Positions 42,410 to 51,386 of a DNA stretch of 64,000 nt are shown here, in pieces. Origin of the DNA: Tropicibacter alexandrii (lineage in GTDB: Bacteria; Pseudomonadota; Alphaproteobacteria; Rhodobacterales; Rhodobacteraceae); NCBI RefSeq assembly GCF_003667315.2, contig NZ_RCTZ02000003.1, forward strand, positions 1 to 64,000. The letters are read 5' to 3'. The position numbers and the translations under genes were made by a program. Numbering within the stretch: position 1 is the stretch's first letter; every line of letters begins with the position of its first letter. The notes under the pieces were generated by a model that ran no database searches, was not told where the DNA came from, and saw nothing but the letters and a program-made list of their open reading frames with translations.

Positions 42410-43453
42410 ATGTTCCACCAGTTGACCATTTCCGAAGTCCGGCCCGAAGGCGATGGCGCCGTGGCCGTGTCCTTTGACGTGCCGGAGACCGCGCGCGAGG
42501 CGTTTGCCTTTGCGCCGGGGCAGTACCTGACCTTGCGGGCCGATGTGGATGGCGCGGATCTGCGCCGGTCCTATTCCATCGCGACCGCGCCGGGGCGCGG
42601 CCTGACCGTAGGCATCAAGCGCGTCGAAGGCGGGGTGTTTTCGACCTTTGCGCAGTCGCTGAAGGTCGGGGACGCGATTCAGGTCATGCCGCCCGAGGGG
42701 CGCTTTACCTGCAAGGGCGAGGGCCGCGTGGTGCTGGTCGCCGCCGGGTCCGGCGTGACGCCGATGGTGGCGATTGCCGCCGAGCGGCTGGCGGCGGGGG
42801 CCGAGGTGACGCTGGTCTATGGCAACCGCAATTCCGGCTCTATCATGTTCCGCGAGGCGTTGGAGCAGTTGAAGGACCGGTATCTGGAGCGCTTCACCCT
42901 GATCCATGTGCTGTCGCGAGAGCCGCAGGATGTGGACCTGCTGAACGGGCGGGTCTCGGGCGCGAAGCTGCTGGAATTGGCCAAGGCCGGTGCGATCGAT
43001 CTGGCCGGGGCCGAGGGGGTCTTTCTGTGTGGTCCGGGCGAGATGATCGAGGATGTGGCGCAGGCGTTGGAGGGGCTCGTTCCGCCCGAGCGCGTGCATT
43101 TCGAGCGCTTCTATACCGAGGATGGCCCGCGTCCGGCGCGCTCGGCTGCGGCGGAGAAAGCCGCCGAGGCCGGGGTGCAGGTCGAGGTCGTTCTGGACGG
43201 CGCACGGCGCAGCTTTGCCTTCGAGGCGCAGGATGACAACGTCGTCGATGCGGCGGCGCGGGCCGGGCTGGAACTGCCCTATAGCTGCAAGGGCGGCATG
43301 TGCTGCACCTGCCGCTGCAAGGTGGCCGGGGGCGCGGCAGAGATGGCGGTGAATTACTCGCTGGAGCCGTGGGAACTGGAGGCGGGTTTCATCCTTGCGT
43401 GTCAGGCGCGCCCGGTGTCGGACAGCCTTGTGCTGGATTTCGACGAAAGCTGA
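42410..43453 (+). CDS. paaE: Phenylacetyl-CoA epoxidase reductase PaaE
   Basis: A 347-residue electron-transfer protein: an FAD-binding domain (LRRSYSIATAPG), an NAD domain (LVAAGSGVTPMVAIA, FLCGPGEMI) and a C-terminal plant-type 2Fe-2S ferredoxin with LPYSCKGGMCCTCRCKVAGG. It supplies electrons from NADPH to the PaaA diiron site. GAGGAGGGG precedes the ATG. Last gene of the cluster; paaG, paaH, paaK and paaZ are not in the window. Confidence 0.96.
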   Translation: MFHQLTISEVRPEGDGAVAVSFDVPETAREAFAFAPGQYLTLRADVDGADLRRSYSIATAPGRGLTVGIKRVEGGVFSTFAQSLKVGDAIQVMPPEGRFTCKGEGRVVLVAAGSGVTPMVAIAAERLAAGAEVTLVYGNRNSGSIMFREALEQLKDRYLERFTLIHVLSREPQDVDLLNGRVSGAKLLELAKAGAIDLAGAEGVFLCGPGEMIEDVAQALEGLVPPERVHFERFYTEDGPRPARSAAAEKAAEAGVQVEVVLDGARRSFAFEAQDDNVVDAAARAGLELPYSCKGGMCCTCRCKVAGGAAEMAVNYSLEPWELEAGFILACQARPVSDSLVLDFDES

Positions 43454-43546
43454 CCACTGGGCGGGGTTTTGCCGAGCGATGCTGGCGGGACTCCCCTTTG
43501 GCGGGGCGATGGGGCATTGGAACGGCAGTTTGCCGGAGATGGCCCC

Positions 43547-44011
43547 ATGTTGACACGTCGTTCGATGATCCTGTCCTGCCTTGCGGTGGCGGCCTGTACG
43601 GCCCAGCCGGAGCCGGAACCGGTGCGGATCGATCCGCCGCTTTACCCGAACGAGACGCCGGAATTGCGGGCGATCCTGAACAAGTGGGCGGATCACTATG
43701 AATTGCCGCGCCGATTGGTACACCGTCTGGCCATTCGCGAAAGCACGCATCGCCCTTGGGCGCGGAATGGGCCCTATTGGGGCTTGTTCCAGATCCTGCC
43801 TGCCACGGCGCGGACGATGGGCTTTTCCGGTCGGAACGAGGATCTTCTGGATGCGGATACCAACGCGAAATACGCGCTCAAGTATCTGCGCGGGGCCTAT
43901 TTGGTCGCCAAGGGGAACGAGGACGCGGCGATCATGTGGTATGCCAAGGGCTATTACTACGAGGCCAAGCGGCAAGGTCTGCTGGTCGAGACCGGGCTGC
44001 GTCCGGGGTGA
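43547..44011 (+). CDS. Small lytic transglycosylase lipoprotein
   Basis: A 154-residue protein with a lipoprotein signal (MLTRRSMILSCLAVAACTAQ, lipobox before the Cys near residue 17). An SLT-type domain has the catalytic Glu in AIRESTHRPWAR and the motif YWGLFQILPATARTMGF. It would cleave peptidoglycan in the periplasm. It is shorter than the usual SLT proteins but the core is complete. GGAG precedes the ATG. A GTAGG palindrome follows. Confidence 0.85.
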   Translation: MLTRRSMILSCLAVAACTAQPEPEPVRIDPPLYPNETPELRAILNKWADHYELPRRLVHRLAIRESTHRPWARNGPYWGLFQILPATARTMGFSGRNEDLLDADTNAKYALKYLRGAYLVAKGNEDAAIMWYAKGYYYEAKRQGLLVETGLRPG

Positions 44012-44017
44012 GATCGG

Positions 44018-44042
44018 GTAGGATGGGTTTAACCCATCCTAC
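44018..44042. repeat. GTAGG palindrome, copy 6
   Basis: GTAGGATGGGTT, a central T and its reverse complement: 25 bp with perfect arms, 6 bp after the transglycosylase gene. It differs from copies 1 and 5 only in the centre. Confidence 0.85.
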
Positions 44043-44082
44043 TTTGAATTGCACCCCTCGGCGCGGGTGCTACTGTTGATCC

Positions 44083-44703
44083 ATGACGGATTTGGACAGC
44101 GCCTACGGGCTTGAAACCCCCGACGACAATCTCAGGCTCTATCGCGATTGGGCGCAGAGCTATGATCAGGATTTTGCCGAAGGTATGGACTATGTCCTGC
44201 CCTTGCGTGTGGCCGAGGCGTTTCGCGCGGCGGGTGGTCACGGGCCGGTGCTGGACCTCGGGGCAGGCACGGGGCTGTGCGGCGTCGCGCTGAAGGCGCT
44301 GGGCTTCGACGCGGTCGATGCCTGCGACCTGTCGCAGGAGATGCTGGACGTGGCCGCGGAAAAGGGCGCCTATCGGCGCCTGTTCACTGGCAACATGCTT
44401 GAAACCCTGCCTGTCGAGGACGCCACCTATGGCGGCATCGTCAGTTCCGGGACCTTCACGCATGGACATGTGGGGCCGGAGGCGCTGGGCGAGGTGCTGC
44501 GCGTCGTGGCCCCGGGCGCGGTCATCGCCCTGTCGATCAATGCGGAACATTGGGTGGCGCAGGGCTATGATTCGGCATTTGACGCGCTGGGCGCGCAGAT
44601 CACGGACCTGACGGTGCGAGAGCAGCGCATCTACGGCGACGCAGCGACCGGCCCGCATGCCGGGGACCTGAGCCGCGTCACCACGTTCCGCAAGGGCGCC
44701 TGA
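44083..44703 (+). CDS. Class I SAM-dependent methyltransferase
   Basis: A 206-residue protein with the SAM-binding motif I VLDLGAGTGLCGVALKALG, an acidic second-strand motif ACDLSQEML, and SGTFTHGHVGPEAL. N-terminal YRDWAQSYDQDFAEGMDY resembles small-molecule methyltransferases of the UbiE/Williams-Beuren group. The substrate is unknown. It converges with the class II aldolase gene, with a 12-bp gap. Confidence 0.85.
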   Translation: MTDLDSAYGLETPDDNLRLYRDWAQSYDQDFAEGMDYVLPLRVAEAFRAAGGHGPVLDLGAGTGLCGVALKALGFDAVDACDLSQEMLDVAAEKGAYRRLFTGNMLETLPVEDATYGGIVSSGTFTHGHVGPEALGEVLRVVAPGAVIALSINAEHWVAQGYDSAFDALGAQITDLTVREQRIYGDAATGPHAGDLSRVTTFRKGA

Positions 44704-44715
44704 TCCCGCCCGGCA

Positions 44716-45471
44716 TCAGGTCGCGTAATTCGAGCCCTCTTCGTCAAGGATCGCCTGAAGTTCCGCGAGGTGGCGGATGTCCTGTTCGGGATAGGTCTCG
44801 ATTTCATGCGCGGTCTTTTCGGCCACATCATCGGGCAGCACGTCCAGCGGCTGGCCGGTTTGCAGCGCCATGATGTAATTCTGCGCCGCGCGTTCGAAAT
44901 AGAACATCCGGTTGAAGGTCTCGGCCACGGTGTCGCCGATCACCATGACGCCGTGATTGCCCATGATCAGGGTCTTGACCTTGGGGTCCTGGAGCAATTC
45001 GGCGCAGCGCGCGCCTTCTTCCTCGAAGGCCAGCCCGCCGTAATTGTCGTCGATCGCCACGCGGTTGAAGAACATCGCGGCGTTCTGGTCGATCGGGGGC
45101 AGGCGCTTGTCCTTGAGGCTGGCCAGCACCGTGGCATAGGGCGAATGCACATGCATGGCACAGCGCGCATGGGCGCAGGCCCGGTGCAGCCCGCCATGCA
45201 GCCCCCATGCGGTCGGGTCGGGCGCGCCGGGGCGGTTCAGCGTCTCGGGGTCGTTGGCATCCACCACGATCAGGTCCGACGCCTTGATCCGGGAAAAATG
45301 CATCTGGTTGGGGTTCATCAGGAACTTCGTCCCGTCGTCATTGATCGCCAGCGAAAAATGGTTGGCGACGGCTTCGTGCATGTTCAGGCGAACGGTCCAG
45401 CGAAACGCCGCGGCGAGGTCGACGCGTTCCTGCCAGAAATCGAGGTTGGCACGGGTTTGAGGTGCGGTCAT
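44716..45471 (-). CDS. Class II aldolase/adducin-family protein
   Basis: A 251-residue protein of the class II aldolase fold. The metal site has MHVHSPYATVLASL and a later His in LIMGNHGVMVIGD; NHFSLAINDDG is also typical. Members are sugar-phosphate aldolases or decarboxylases; the substrate cannot be told. AAAAGGAG precedes the ATG. It diverges from amn across 131 bp. Confidence 0.85.
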   Translation of the reverse strand: MTAPQTRANLDFWQERVDLAAAFRWTVRLNMHEAVANHFSLAINDDGTKFLMNPNQMHFSRIKASDLIVVDANDPETLNRPGAPDPTAWGLHGGLHRACAHARCAMHVHSPYATVLASLKDKRLPPIDQNAAMFFNRVAIDDNYGGLAFEEEGARCAELLQDPKVKTLIMGNHGVMVIGDTVAETFNRMFYFERAAQNYIMALQTGQPLDVLPDDVAEKTAHEIETYPEQDIRHLAELQAILDEEGSNYAT

Positions 45472-45602
45472 TGTGGCCTCCTTTTCGTTGCGGCCATTGG
45501 GACGGCTGCGGGCCTGACTGTCAAGCGACGCGAGGGACGTCTTGAACCGGTTACAGAAGGCTGGCAGGCTGGCGCAATAACAAGAAAAGAAAGGGTATGT
45601 TC

Positions 45603-47087
45603 ATGCAGGATCAGGCAGGTCAGTTGGAAGTCGTCTCGCCGCGGGTGCCGGGGGCGGAGTTGTACGATGACCCGAAGGCCGCCGTGGCGCGGCTGTGCGA
45701 GCTCTACGATGCAGCGGCGGAGTTCCTGCGCGATACCTTTCTGGCGGCCATGGAGAGCGGCCATCCCGGCGTGCGCTACCGCGCTTATTACCCGGAAATC
45801 CGGCTGGCGACGACCAGCTATTCCAAGACCGACAGCCGGTTGAGCTTTGGCCATGTGACCGCGCCGGGGATCTATGCGACGACGGTGACGCGGCCGAAGA
45901 TGTTCCGTTCCTACCTCGAACAGCAGCTTGGGCTGTTGCTGCACAACCATCAGGTCAAGGTGCAGATCGGGCTTTCGGATACGCCGATGCCGGTGCATTT
46001 CGCCGTGGCGAATTACCCGCATATCACCGTCCCGCAAGAGGGCGCGGGCAGCTTTACCCTGCGCGATGTGTTTGACGTGCCGGATCTGGACAGCACCAAT
46101 GACGACATCGTCAATGGCGTGGCCGAGGCCGGGCCTTTGGGCGAACGCCCGCTGGCGCCCTTCACCGCGCAGCGCGTGGATTACAGCCTTGCCCGTCTGG
46201 CGCATTATACGGCGACCGATCCGGAGCATTTCCAGAACCACGTCCTGTTCACCAACTACCAGTTCTATGTCTCGGAATTCGAGGCCTATGCCCGCGCGCA
46301 ACTGGCCGATCCCGAGAGCGGCTATACCGGCTTCGTCAGCACCGGGAATGTCGAGATCACCGATGCGACGACGCCCATCCCGCATCCCGAGCGCATGCCG
46401 CAGATGCCGACCTACCACCTCAAGCGCGAGGGCGGGGGCGGCATCACGCTGGTCAATATCGGCGTGGGGCCGTCCAACGCCAAGACCGCGACCGACCATA
46501 TCGCCGTGTTGCGCCCGCATGCCTGGCTGATGGTCGGGCATTGCGCGGGCCTGCGCAATTCCCAGTCTCTGGGGGATTTCGTGCTGGCCCATGCCTATCT
46601 GCGCGAGGACAAGGTGCTGGATGACGACCTGCCGGTCTGGGTGCCGATCCCGGCGCTGGCGGAAATCCAGATCGCGCTGGAAGAGGCGGTGGCGCTGGAA
46701 ACCCAGCTCAAGGGCTATGACCTGAAACGGGTGATGCGGACGGGCACGGTGGCCAGCGTCGACAATCGCAACTGGGAACTGCGCGAGATGACCGGCCCGG
46801 TGCAGCGCCTGTCGCAGTCGCGGGCCATCGCGCTGGACATGGAATCGGCGACGATCGCGGCGAACGGGTTTCGCTTTCGGGTGCCATACGGAACGCTCTT
46901 GTGCGTCAGCGACAAGCCGCTGCATGGCGAACTGAAATTGCCCGGGATGGCCTCGGATTTCTACAAGACGCAGGTCGCCCGGCACCTGATGATCGGGATT
47001 CGCGCCATGGAGGCCTTGCGGGAGATGCCGCTGGAGCGTATCCACAGCCGGAAGTTGCGCAGTTTCGAGGAAACCGCGTTCCTGTGA
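45603..47087 (+). CDS. amn: AMP nucleosidase
   Basis: A 494-residue enzyme cleaving AMP to adenine and ribose 5-phosphate. An N-terminal domain (HPGVRYRAYYPEIRLATTSYS, YLEQQLGLLLHNHQ) precedes a nucleosidase domain with ITLVNIGVGPSNAKT, HAWLMVGHCAGLRNSQSLGDF, LDMESATIAANGFRF and LCVSDKPLHGE. Normal family length. AAAGGG is 7 nt before the second ATG (45603), which is preferred over 45597. No neighbour is obviously linked. Confidence 0.95.
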   Translation: MQDQAGQLEVVSPRVPGAELYDDPKAAVARLCELYDAAAEFLRDTFLAAMESGHPGVRYRAYYPEIRLATTSYSKTDSRLSFGHVTAPGIYATTVTRPKMFRSYLEQQLGLLLHNHQVKVQIGLSDTPMPVHFAVANYPHITVPQEGAGSFTLRDVFDVPDLDSTNDDIVNGVAEAGPLGERPLAPFTAQRVDYSLARLAHYTATDPEHFQNHVLFTNYQFYVSEFEAYARAQLADPESGYTGFVSTGNVEITDATTPIPHPERMPQMPTYHLKREGGGGITLVNIGVGPSNAKTATDHIAVLRPHAWLMVGHCAGLRNSQSLGDFVLAHAYLREDKVLDDDLPVWVPIPALAEIQIALEEAVALETQLKGYDLKRVMRTGTVASVDNRNWELREMTGPVQRLSQSRAIALDMESATIAANGFRFRVPYGTLLCVSDKPLHGELKLPGMASDFYKTQVARHLMIGIRAMEALREMPLERIHSRKLRSFEETAFL

Positions 47088-47153
47088 CGTCGCGAAACCG
47101 GCCTGAATGGGCCACAAAATGCCTGTTTCGTTGGGGTTTCGGCCCACGAATTA

Positions 47154-47182
47154 TTGTGTTCCCTGTCTAGATGCTGTTTTAT
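47154..47182 (+). promoter_or_regulatory. Promoter candidate of the HU gene
   Basis: TTGTGT (47154-47159), a 17-bp spacer and TTTTAT (47177-47182) lie about 80 bp upstream of the HU start. The -10 box is one of few AT-rich patches in the gap. Confidence 0.4.
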
Positions 47183-47264
47183 CCGCGCTCAGGGGCCCAA
47201 CAGACCGGGCAGTGAAGGCGCGCCACGAAATTAGATGTGTGGCGCTCGCAAAGGAGACCATGAA

Positions 47265-47555
47265 ATGGCGAATAAACCGATGACGAAGACTCAGCTGGTC
47301 GCAGCGCTGGCCGAAAAGATGGACGCGGACAAGAAGACCGCGAATGCGGCTCTGGACGGGCTGATCGAGATCATCACCTCCGAAGTGTCGGGTGGTGGTG
47401 CCGTGACCCTGCCGGGCGTCGGCAAGATCTACTGCAAAGAGCGCCCCGAGCGCATGGTGCGCAACCCCGCCACCGGCGAGCAGTTCAAGAAGGAAGCCGA
47501 CAAGCAGGTCAAGATGACCATCGCCAAGGCGCTGAAGGACAGCGTGAACGGCTGA
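47265..47555 (+). CDS. HU-family DNA-binding protein
   Basis: A 96-residue nucleoid protein with the HU/IHF fold: MTKTQLVAALAEKMDADKKTANAAL, TLPGVGKIYCKERPERMVRNPATGEQ (DNA-binding arm with RNPATGE) and a helical C-terminus. It bends and compacts DNA. AAGGAG lies at the expected distance from the ATG at 47265. A strong terminator follows. Confidence 0.93.
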   Translation: MANKPMTKTQLVAALAEKMDADKKTANAALDGLIEIITSEVSGGGAVTLPGVGKIYCKERPERMVRNPATGEQFKKEADKQVKMTIAKALKDSVNG

Positions 47556-47576
47556 TCCCTTCGATGGATTTGACTG

Positions 47577-47605
47577 AAAGGGTCGCGTTTCGCGGCCCTT
47601 TTTGT
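47577..47605 (+). terminator. Terminator of the HU gene
   Basis: AAAGGGTCGCG (47577-47587) pairs with CGCGGCCCTTT (47591-47601), one T-G pair, with a TTT loop and a run of T. Confidence 0.85.
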
Positions 47606-47610
47606 TTCTT

Positions 47611-47667
47611 GGGATGGGGCGGACGCTGTTCTCGGCTACGCCTCGAAGACGCCCCGCCCACCATCCC
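47611..47667. repeat. Long imperfect inverted repeat between HU and the RTX gene
   Basis: GGGATGGGGCGG near 47611 can pair with CCGCCCACCATCCC near 47654-47667 over a long loop. It is between convergent genes and may end the leftward RTX transcript. Confidence 0.4.
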
Positions 47668-47686
47668 TTGGGCTGTTGCGCCCGGA

Positions 47687-48901
47687 TTACAGCAGAAAGT
47701 CGTCCGCTGTCGGGGTGATCGATCCATCCAGTAGCAATTCGCCATCTGCCGTGCCATCGCCGTCCTGGTCGATCTGCACCAAGGTCCAGGCGCCAACCGT
47801 GCTGGCCCGGACTTCGGCTGCCGTTCCGGAGAACGCGGCCGACCCGATGAAGTCATAGTGCCCCTGATTGCCGACCGTGCCCCCCCTGGGTGCCTGTAGG
47901 TCGAGCGAGATCAGGTCCGTGCCCTGTTCAAAATCGCGGATGACCGATCGGTCGCTGCCGGTCTCAAGCGATTGCCAGACGAACACGTCCCGTTCGCCAT
48001 CGCCGAGACCGTCCACATCGGCACCGAAGATCACGTCGCGACCAGCCCCGAATTCTATGATGTCGCGACCGGCGCCGCCGATCAGGGTATCGGCGTCTGC
48101 AAAGCTGGAGATCGTGTCATTCCCGGCCCCGCCCAGGACGCGCAGGTCGCCGTCGCCTTCGGCCCGGATGAGGTCGTCGCCTGCCCCGGCCAGAAAGGTG
48201 ACGCGGTCGCCCGATGCAATCTGTGCCGATAGAGTGTCGTCTCCGCCAAGCGCGATCACCGTGTCCGATCCACCGGATAGTTCGAAGCTGTTATCCTGCC
48301 CCGAGCCGATGAAGACGTCGTCAAAGCGGCTGTCGCGGATGTTCTCGAAACCACTTGCTACGAGTGTTCCGGATCCCAAGGCTTGCGGACCTGCGTCGAC
48401 CAAGGAAATGGACACGCCAGATTGCGCGCGGACGAAATCGAGCGTGTCGCTGCCCGCACCGCCTTGGACTGTATCGTGTCCGCCGACGGCGGTATACCGG
48501 TCGTCGCCGTCGCCCATGTCTATCAGGCTCATCGACCGGGTGGTGCCGTGAAACTGGTCGTCGCCGCCGCCGAAATCGATGGTGTTCTGTCCGGCAGCCT
48601 GCTCGACGAAGGTCCTGCCGTCGCCGAATGCAAGCGTGGTATTGCCCGGATTGTCAACGACACGGGTAATGCCATCTCCGGTCAAGGTGAACTCGGCTAC
48701 GTCGCTGCCCAAGATGAACGTGTCGACCCTGAAGAGGTCTCCGGGGGCCAGATTACCGTCGACGGTCAATTGGTCGGTAAAAACGTAATAGCTTTCATTC
48801 GTCAGGTCGGACGAATCGGTGATGACCACGTCGCCGGGTAGGGCAGAGTCGAGTGCGGCTTGCAAGTTATTGAAATCTTGGGGAATGTTAAAAGTCGGCA
48901 T
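47687..48901 (-). CDS. RTX calcium-binding protein with type I secretion signal
   Basis: A 404-residue protein without an N-terminal signal. After an N-terminal beta-rich region, glycine-aspartate repeats (GGGDDQFHG, GGAGSDTLD, GGAGNDTISSF, GGAGRDIIEFGAGRDVIFG) form a calcium-binding roll. The C-terminus (SDRSVIRDFEQGTDLISLDL, then FIGSAAFSGTAAEVR and a final DDFLL) matches the serralysin-type secretion end. It should leave the cell through a TolC-type I exporter, which is not encoded here. No catalytic motif is seen. Extracellular role unknown. Confidence 0.85.
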   Translation of the reverse strand: MPTFNIPQDFNNLQAALDSALPGDVVITDSSDLTNESYYVFTDQLTVDGNLAPGDLFRVDTFILGSDVAEFTLTGDGITRVVDNPGNTTLAFGDGRTFVEQAAGQNTIDFGGGDDQFHGTTRSMSLIDMGDGDDRYTAVGGHDTVQGGAGSDTLDFVRAQSGVSISLVDAGPQALGSGTLVASGFENIRDSRFDDVFIGSGQDNSFELSGGSDTVIALGGDDTLSAQIASGDRVTFLAGAGDDLIRAEGDGDLRVLGGAGNDTISSFADADTLIGGAGRDIIEFGAGRDVIFGADVDGLGDGERDVFVWQSLETGSDRSVIRDFEQGTDLISLDLQAPRGGTVGNQGHYDFIGSAAFSGTAAEVRASTVGAWTLVQIDQDGDGTADGELLLDGSITPTADDFLL

Positions 48902-48994
48902 AGCGGTTCAACCTTTCTCTTAATCCAATGAGAAAAGGCTGGCATGAACCACCCCGTCGATTGAAGGGTGTGGCTGAAGATCACCCAGTTTTGC

Positions 48995-49681
48995 CTAAAA
49001 ATCGATCAAGCGACTAATTTGCTTGCCGGTTCCGGTGAAATTGCCATCCGCAAGCCAGCGTTCGAAGCGGGACTTCAAGTCAGGCCATTCGCTATCGAGG
49101 ATGGAATACCATGCCGTGTCACGGTTGCGACCCTTGTAGACCAGCGCCTGTCGGAACGTGCCTTCGTATTGGAAGCCCAGCCGTTCCGCAGCGCGGCGCG
49201 AGGGGGCGTTCAGGGCGTCGCATTTCCATTCGTACCGCCGGTAGCTCAGATCGTCGAACACATGGCGCATCAGCAGATATTGCGCCTCCGTTGCGGCGCG
49301 GGTGCCTTGCAGGGCGGGGGAATAGTGGATGAAGCCGACCTCGATGCTTGCCGCCTGCGGATTGATCCGCAGCAGCGACAGGAAGCCAAGTGGCTGACCC
49401 TTCACCATCAGCGTGTAGAACAGCGGGTCGCGGCTTTGTGCGTGGCGCGCGGTACGGGCCTGCGCATCGGCGAGGTCGCGATAGGGCGTTTCCTCGCCCA
49501 GATAGGTCCAGCCCGCCGGGTCGGTGAACGCACTGAAAAAGCCCGGGGCATGGTCCGGCGACAGCGGCACCAGCGTGACATGCGCTCCGGTCAGAACCCG
49601 GTGATCCGGGATCGGGCGGGGCAGGGGCAGATCGACGGGCAACCCGATGGGTTGCCCGTGCTCATTCAAACGGTGGCTCAT
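48995..49681 (-). CDS. GNAT-family N-acetyltransferase (RimJ-like)
   Basis: A 228-residue acetyltransferase: HVTLVPLSPDHAPGFFSAF, LGFLSLLRINPQAASIEVGFIHY, GTRAATEAQYLLMRHVFDDL and NAPSRRAAERLGFQYEGTFRQ, typical of RimJ/RimL-type enzymes acting on protein N-termini or small molecules. Its start overlaps the tpa stop by 4 nt, so it is in the tpa operon. A role in taurine use is not obvious. Confidence 0.85.
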   Translation of the reverse strand: MSHRLNEHGQPIGLPVDLPLPRPIPDHRVLTGAHVTLVPLSPDHAPGFFSAFTDPAGWTYLGEETPYRDLADAQARTARHAQSRDPLFYTLMVKGQPLGFLSLLRINPQAASIEVGFIHYSPALQGTRAATEAQYLLMRHVFDDLSYRRYEWKCDALNAPSRRAAERLGFQYEGTFRQALVYKGRNRDTAWYSILDSEWPDLKSRFERWLADGNFTGTGKQISRLIDF

Positions 49682-51066
49682 CCAAAGACGCGGGTCAGGG
49701 CCCCGTCGACCGCCGAGATGATCTGATCGATGTCGTCCTTGGTGGCGATCAGCGCCGGGCTGAAGCACAGCGTGTTGTTGTAGCCGGGGACCGAGCGGTT
49801 GGTGACGCCGATGATGACGCCCTGCGCCATGCAGTCGGCGGTCACGGCCTGCGCGCGCTTTTCGTCCATCGGCTGACGGGTTTCCCGGTCGCTGACCAGT
49901 TCGGCCCCAAGGAACAGACCCTTGCCGCGCACCTGACCGATGACCGCGTGCTTGTCCTGCAGCGCGCCCAGTTGGTCGAGCATGTAGTCGCCCATGGCGG
50001 TGGTGTTGTCGAGCAGGCCCTCTTCTTCGATGATGGCCATGTTTTCCAGCGCGGCGGCGGGGCCAGCGGTGCAACCGCCAAAGGTGGAGATGTCGCGGAA
50101 ATAGTTCAGCGGGTCCTCCGCATCGTCCTTGAACAGGTCAAAGACGCGCTCGTTCGTGACGCAGCAGGCAATCGCCGCATAGCCCGAGGCGACGCCCTTG
50201 GCCATCGTGACGAAATCCGGCTCGACGCCGTAATGCTGGTAGCCGAACCACGTGCCGGTACGACCGACGCCGCAGACGACCTCGTCGATATGCAGCAGGA
50301 TGTCGTATTTGCGGCAGATCTCCTGCACGCGCTGCCAGTAGCCCGCAGGCGGCACGATCACGCCGCCACCGGCGGTGACGGGTTCCAGACACAGCGCGCC
50401 CACGGTGTCGGGGCCTTCGCGCAGGATGACCCGTTCGATCTGGTCGGCGGCCCATTCGCCGTAGTTCTCGACCGGCGCGCCCTGATCGCCCGAGCGGTAT
50501 TCAAGGCAATGCGGCACGGCGACGAAACCGGGGGCAAAGGGGCCATACTGCGCGTTGCGCTGCTCCTGCCCGCCCGCCGAGAGGCAGCCGATGGTGGTGC
50601 CGTGATAGTCGCGGTCGCGGAACAGGATCTTGTGCTTCTTGCCGCCATAGCGCTTATGCGCGATCTGGCGGACCATCTTGAAGGCCTTCTCGTTCGCCTC
50701 GGAGCCGGAATTCGTGTAGTAGACGCGGGACATGCCCGGCATCTTGGAAATCAGCTTTTCCGAGAACAGCGCACCGGGGACAGACCCGGCGGACCCTGCG
50801 AAATAGGGCAGGCGCACCAGTTGGTCATAGACCGCCTTGGCGATGCGCTCGCGGCCATAGCCCACGTTGACCGTCCAGACGCCGCCGGACACGGCATCGA
50901 GATGCTCCTTGCCCGCCTGATTCCAGACGCGCATACCCTTGCCTTCGATGATGATGTTCGGGTCCTTGGACTCGAACTGCTTGTGCTGGATCAGGTGGTG
51001 CCAGACATGAGCCTTATCGGCCTCGACCACGCGGGTCAGATCGTTTTGGCTATAGGTGCCGTCCAT
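49678..51066 (-). CDS. tpa: Taurine--pyruvate aminotransferase
   Basis: A 462-residue class III PLP aminotransferase converting taurine and pyruvate to sulfoacetaldehyde and alanine. NSGSEANEKAFKMVRQIAHKR, DYHGTTIGCLSAGG, LLHIDEVVCGVGRTG and the PLP lysine in FVTMAKGVASGYA are present. The N-terminal YSQNDLTRVVEADKAHVWHHL fits Tpa rather than general omega-transaminases, and tauABC diverges from it. GCAGGAG is 7 nt before the ATG. Xsc and Pta, which would act next, are not in the window. Confidence 0.88.
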   Translation of the reverse strand: MDGTYSQNDLTRVVEADKAHVWHHLIQHKQFESKDPNIIIEGKGMRVWNQAGKEHLDAVSGGVWTVNVGYGRERIAKAVYDQLVRLPYFAGSAGSVPGALFSEKLISKMPGMSRVYYTNSGSEANEKAFKMVRQIAHKRYGGKKHKILFRDRDYHGTTIGCLSAGGQEQRNAQYGPFAPGFVAVPHCLEYRSGDQGAPVENYGEWAADQIERVILREGPDTVGALCLEPVTAGGGVIVPPAGYWQRVQEICRKYDILLHIDEVVCGVGRTGTWFGYQHYGVEPDFVTMAKGVASGYAAIACCVTNERVFDLFKDDAEDPLNYFRDISTFGGCTAGPAAALENMAIIEEEGLLDNTTAMGDYMLDQLGALQDKHAVIGQVRGKGLFLGAELVSDRETRQPMDEKRAQAVTADCMAQGVIIGVTNRSVPGYNNTLCFSPALIATKDDIDQIISAVDGALTRVFG

Positions 51067-51386
51067 GGCTTTGCTCCTGCAATAGGTCGGATGCGATGAT
51101 AGTAGCACATGCGCCGGAATTTCGAGCAGCGGATAGGGCCAGAAACGTCATCCCTATATGTCCAGACTGTCGGTGACGCAAAGGCATCTGACCGCCGTCA
51201 AAGCACTATTCTTGCGTTTGTCCAAGGGCTTGTGCCCCGGAATGGCGCGGTGCCCGGTGCGGGCGTGCGAGCCGGTGTGGCTGCGTTGCGGGAAAAACCG
51301 TTGATCCAATGCCTGTTTTCCGGTCGGATCAAGGCAGGATGCCCGGAACGAGGCATCACACCACAGACAACACGGGAGCCGAAGGT
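51067..51386. promoter_or_regulatory. 320-bp divergent region between tpa and tauA
   Basis: No gene is seen. On the minus strand CTGGACATAT (51156-51165) and CTGGCCCTAT (51133-51142) are direct repeats 23 nt apart; they resemble the CTGGAC-TAA repeats described for the TauR activator of taurine genes in Rhodobacter. They lie 70-100 bp upstream of tpa. Other short GC hairpins are present. tauR itself is not in the window. Confidence 0.45.
51133..51165 (-). promoter_or_regulatory. TauR-like direct repeats
   Basis: CTGGACATAT and CTGGCCCTAT, start-to-start 23 nt, match a CTGG-C-TA core. The position upstream of tpa and about two helical turns of spacing support an activator site. The match is from memory of the published repeat. 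Confidence 0.4.

Noticed and set aside
45468-47147. 559-residue leftward frame opposite amn
   Set aside because: Fully antisense to AMP nucleosidase and without recognisable motifs.
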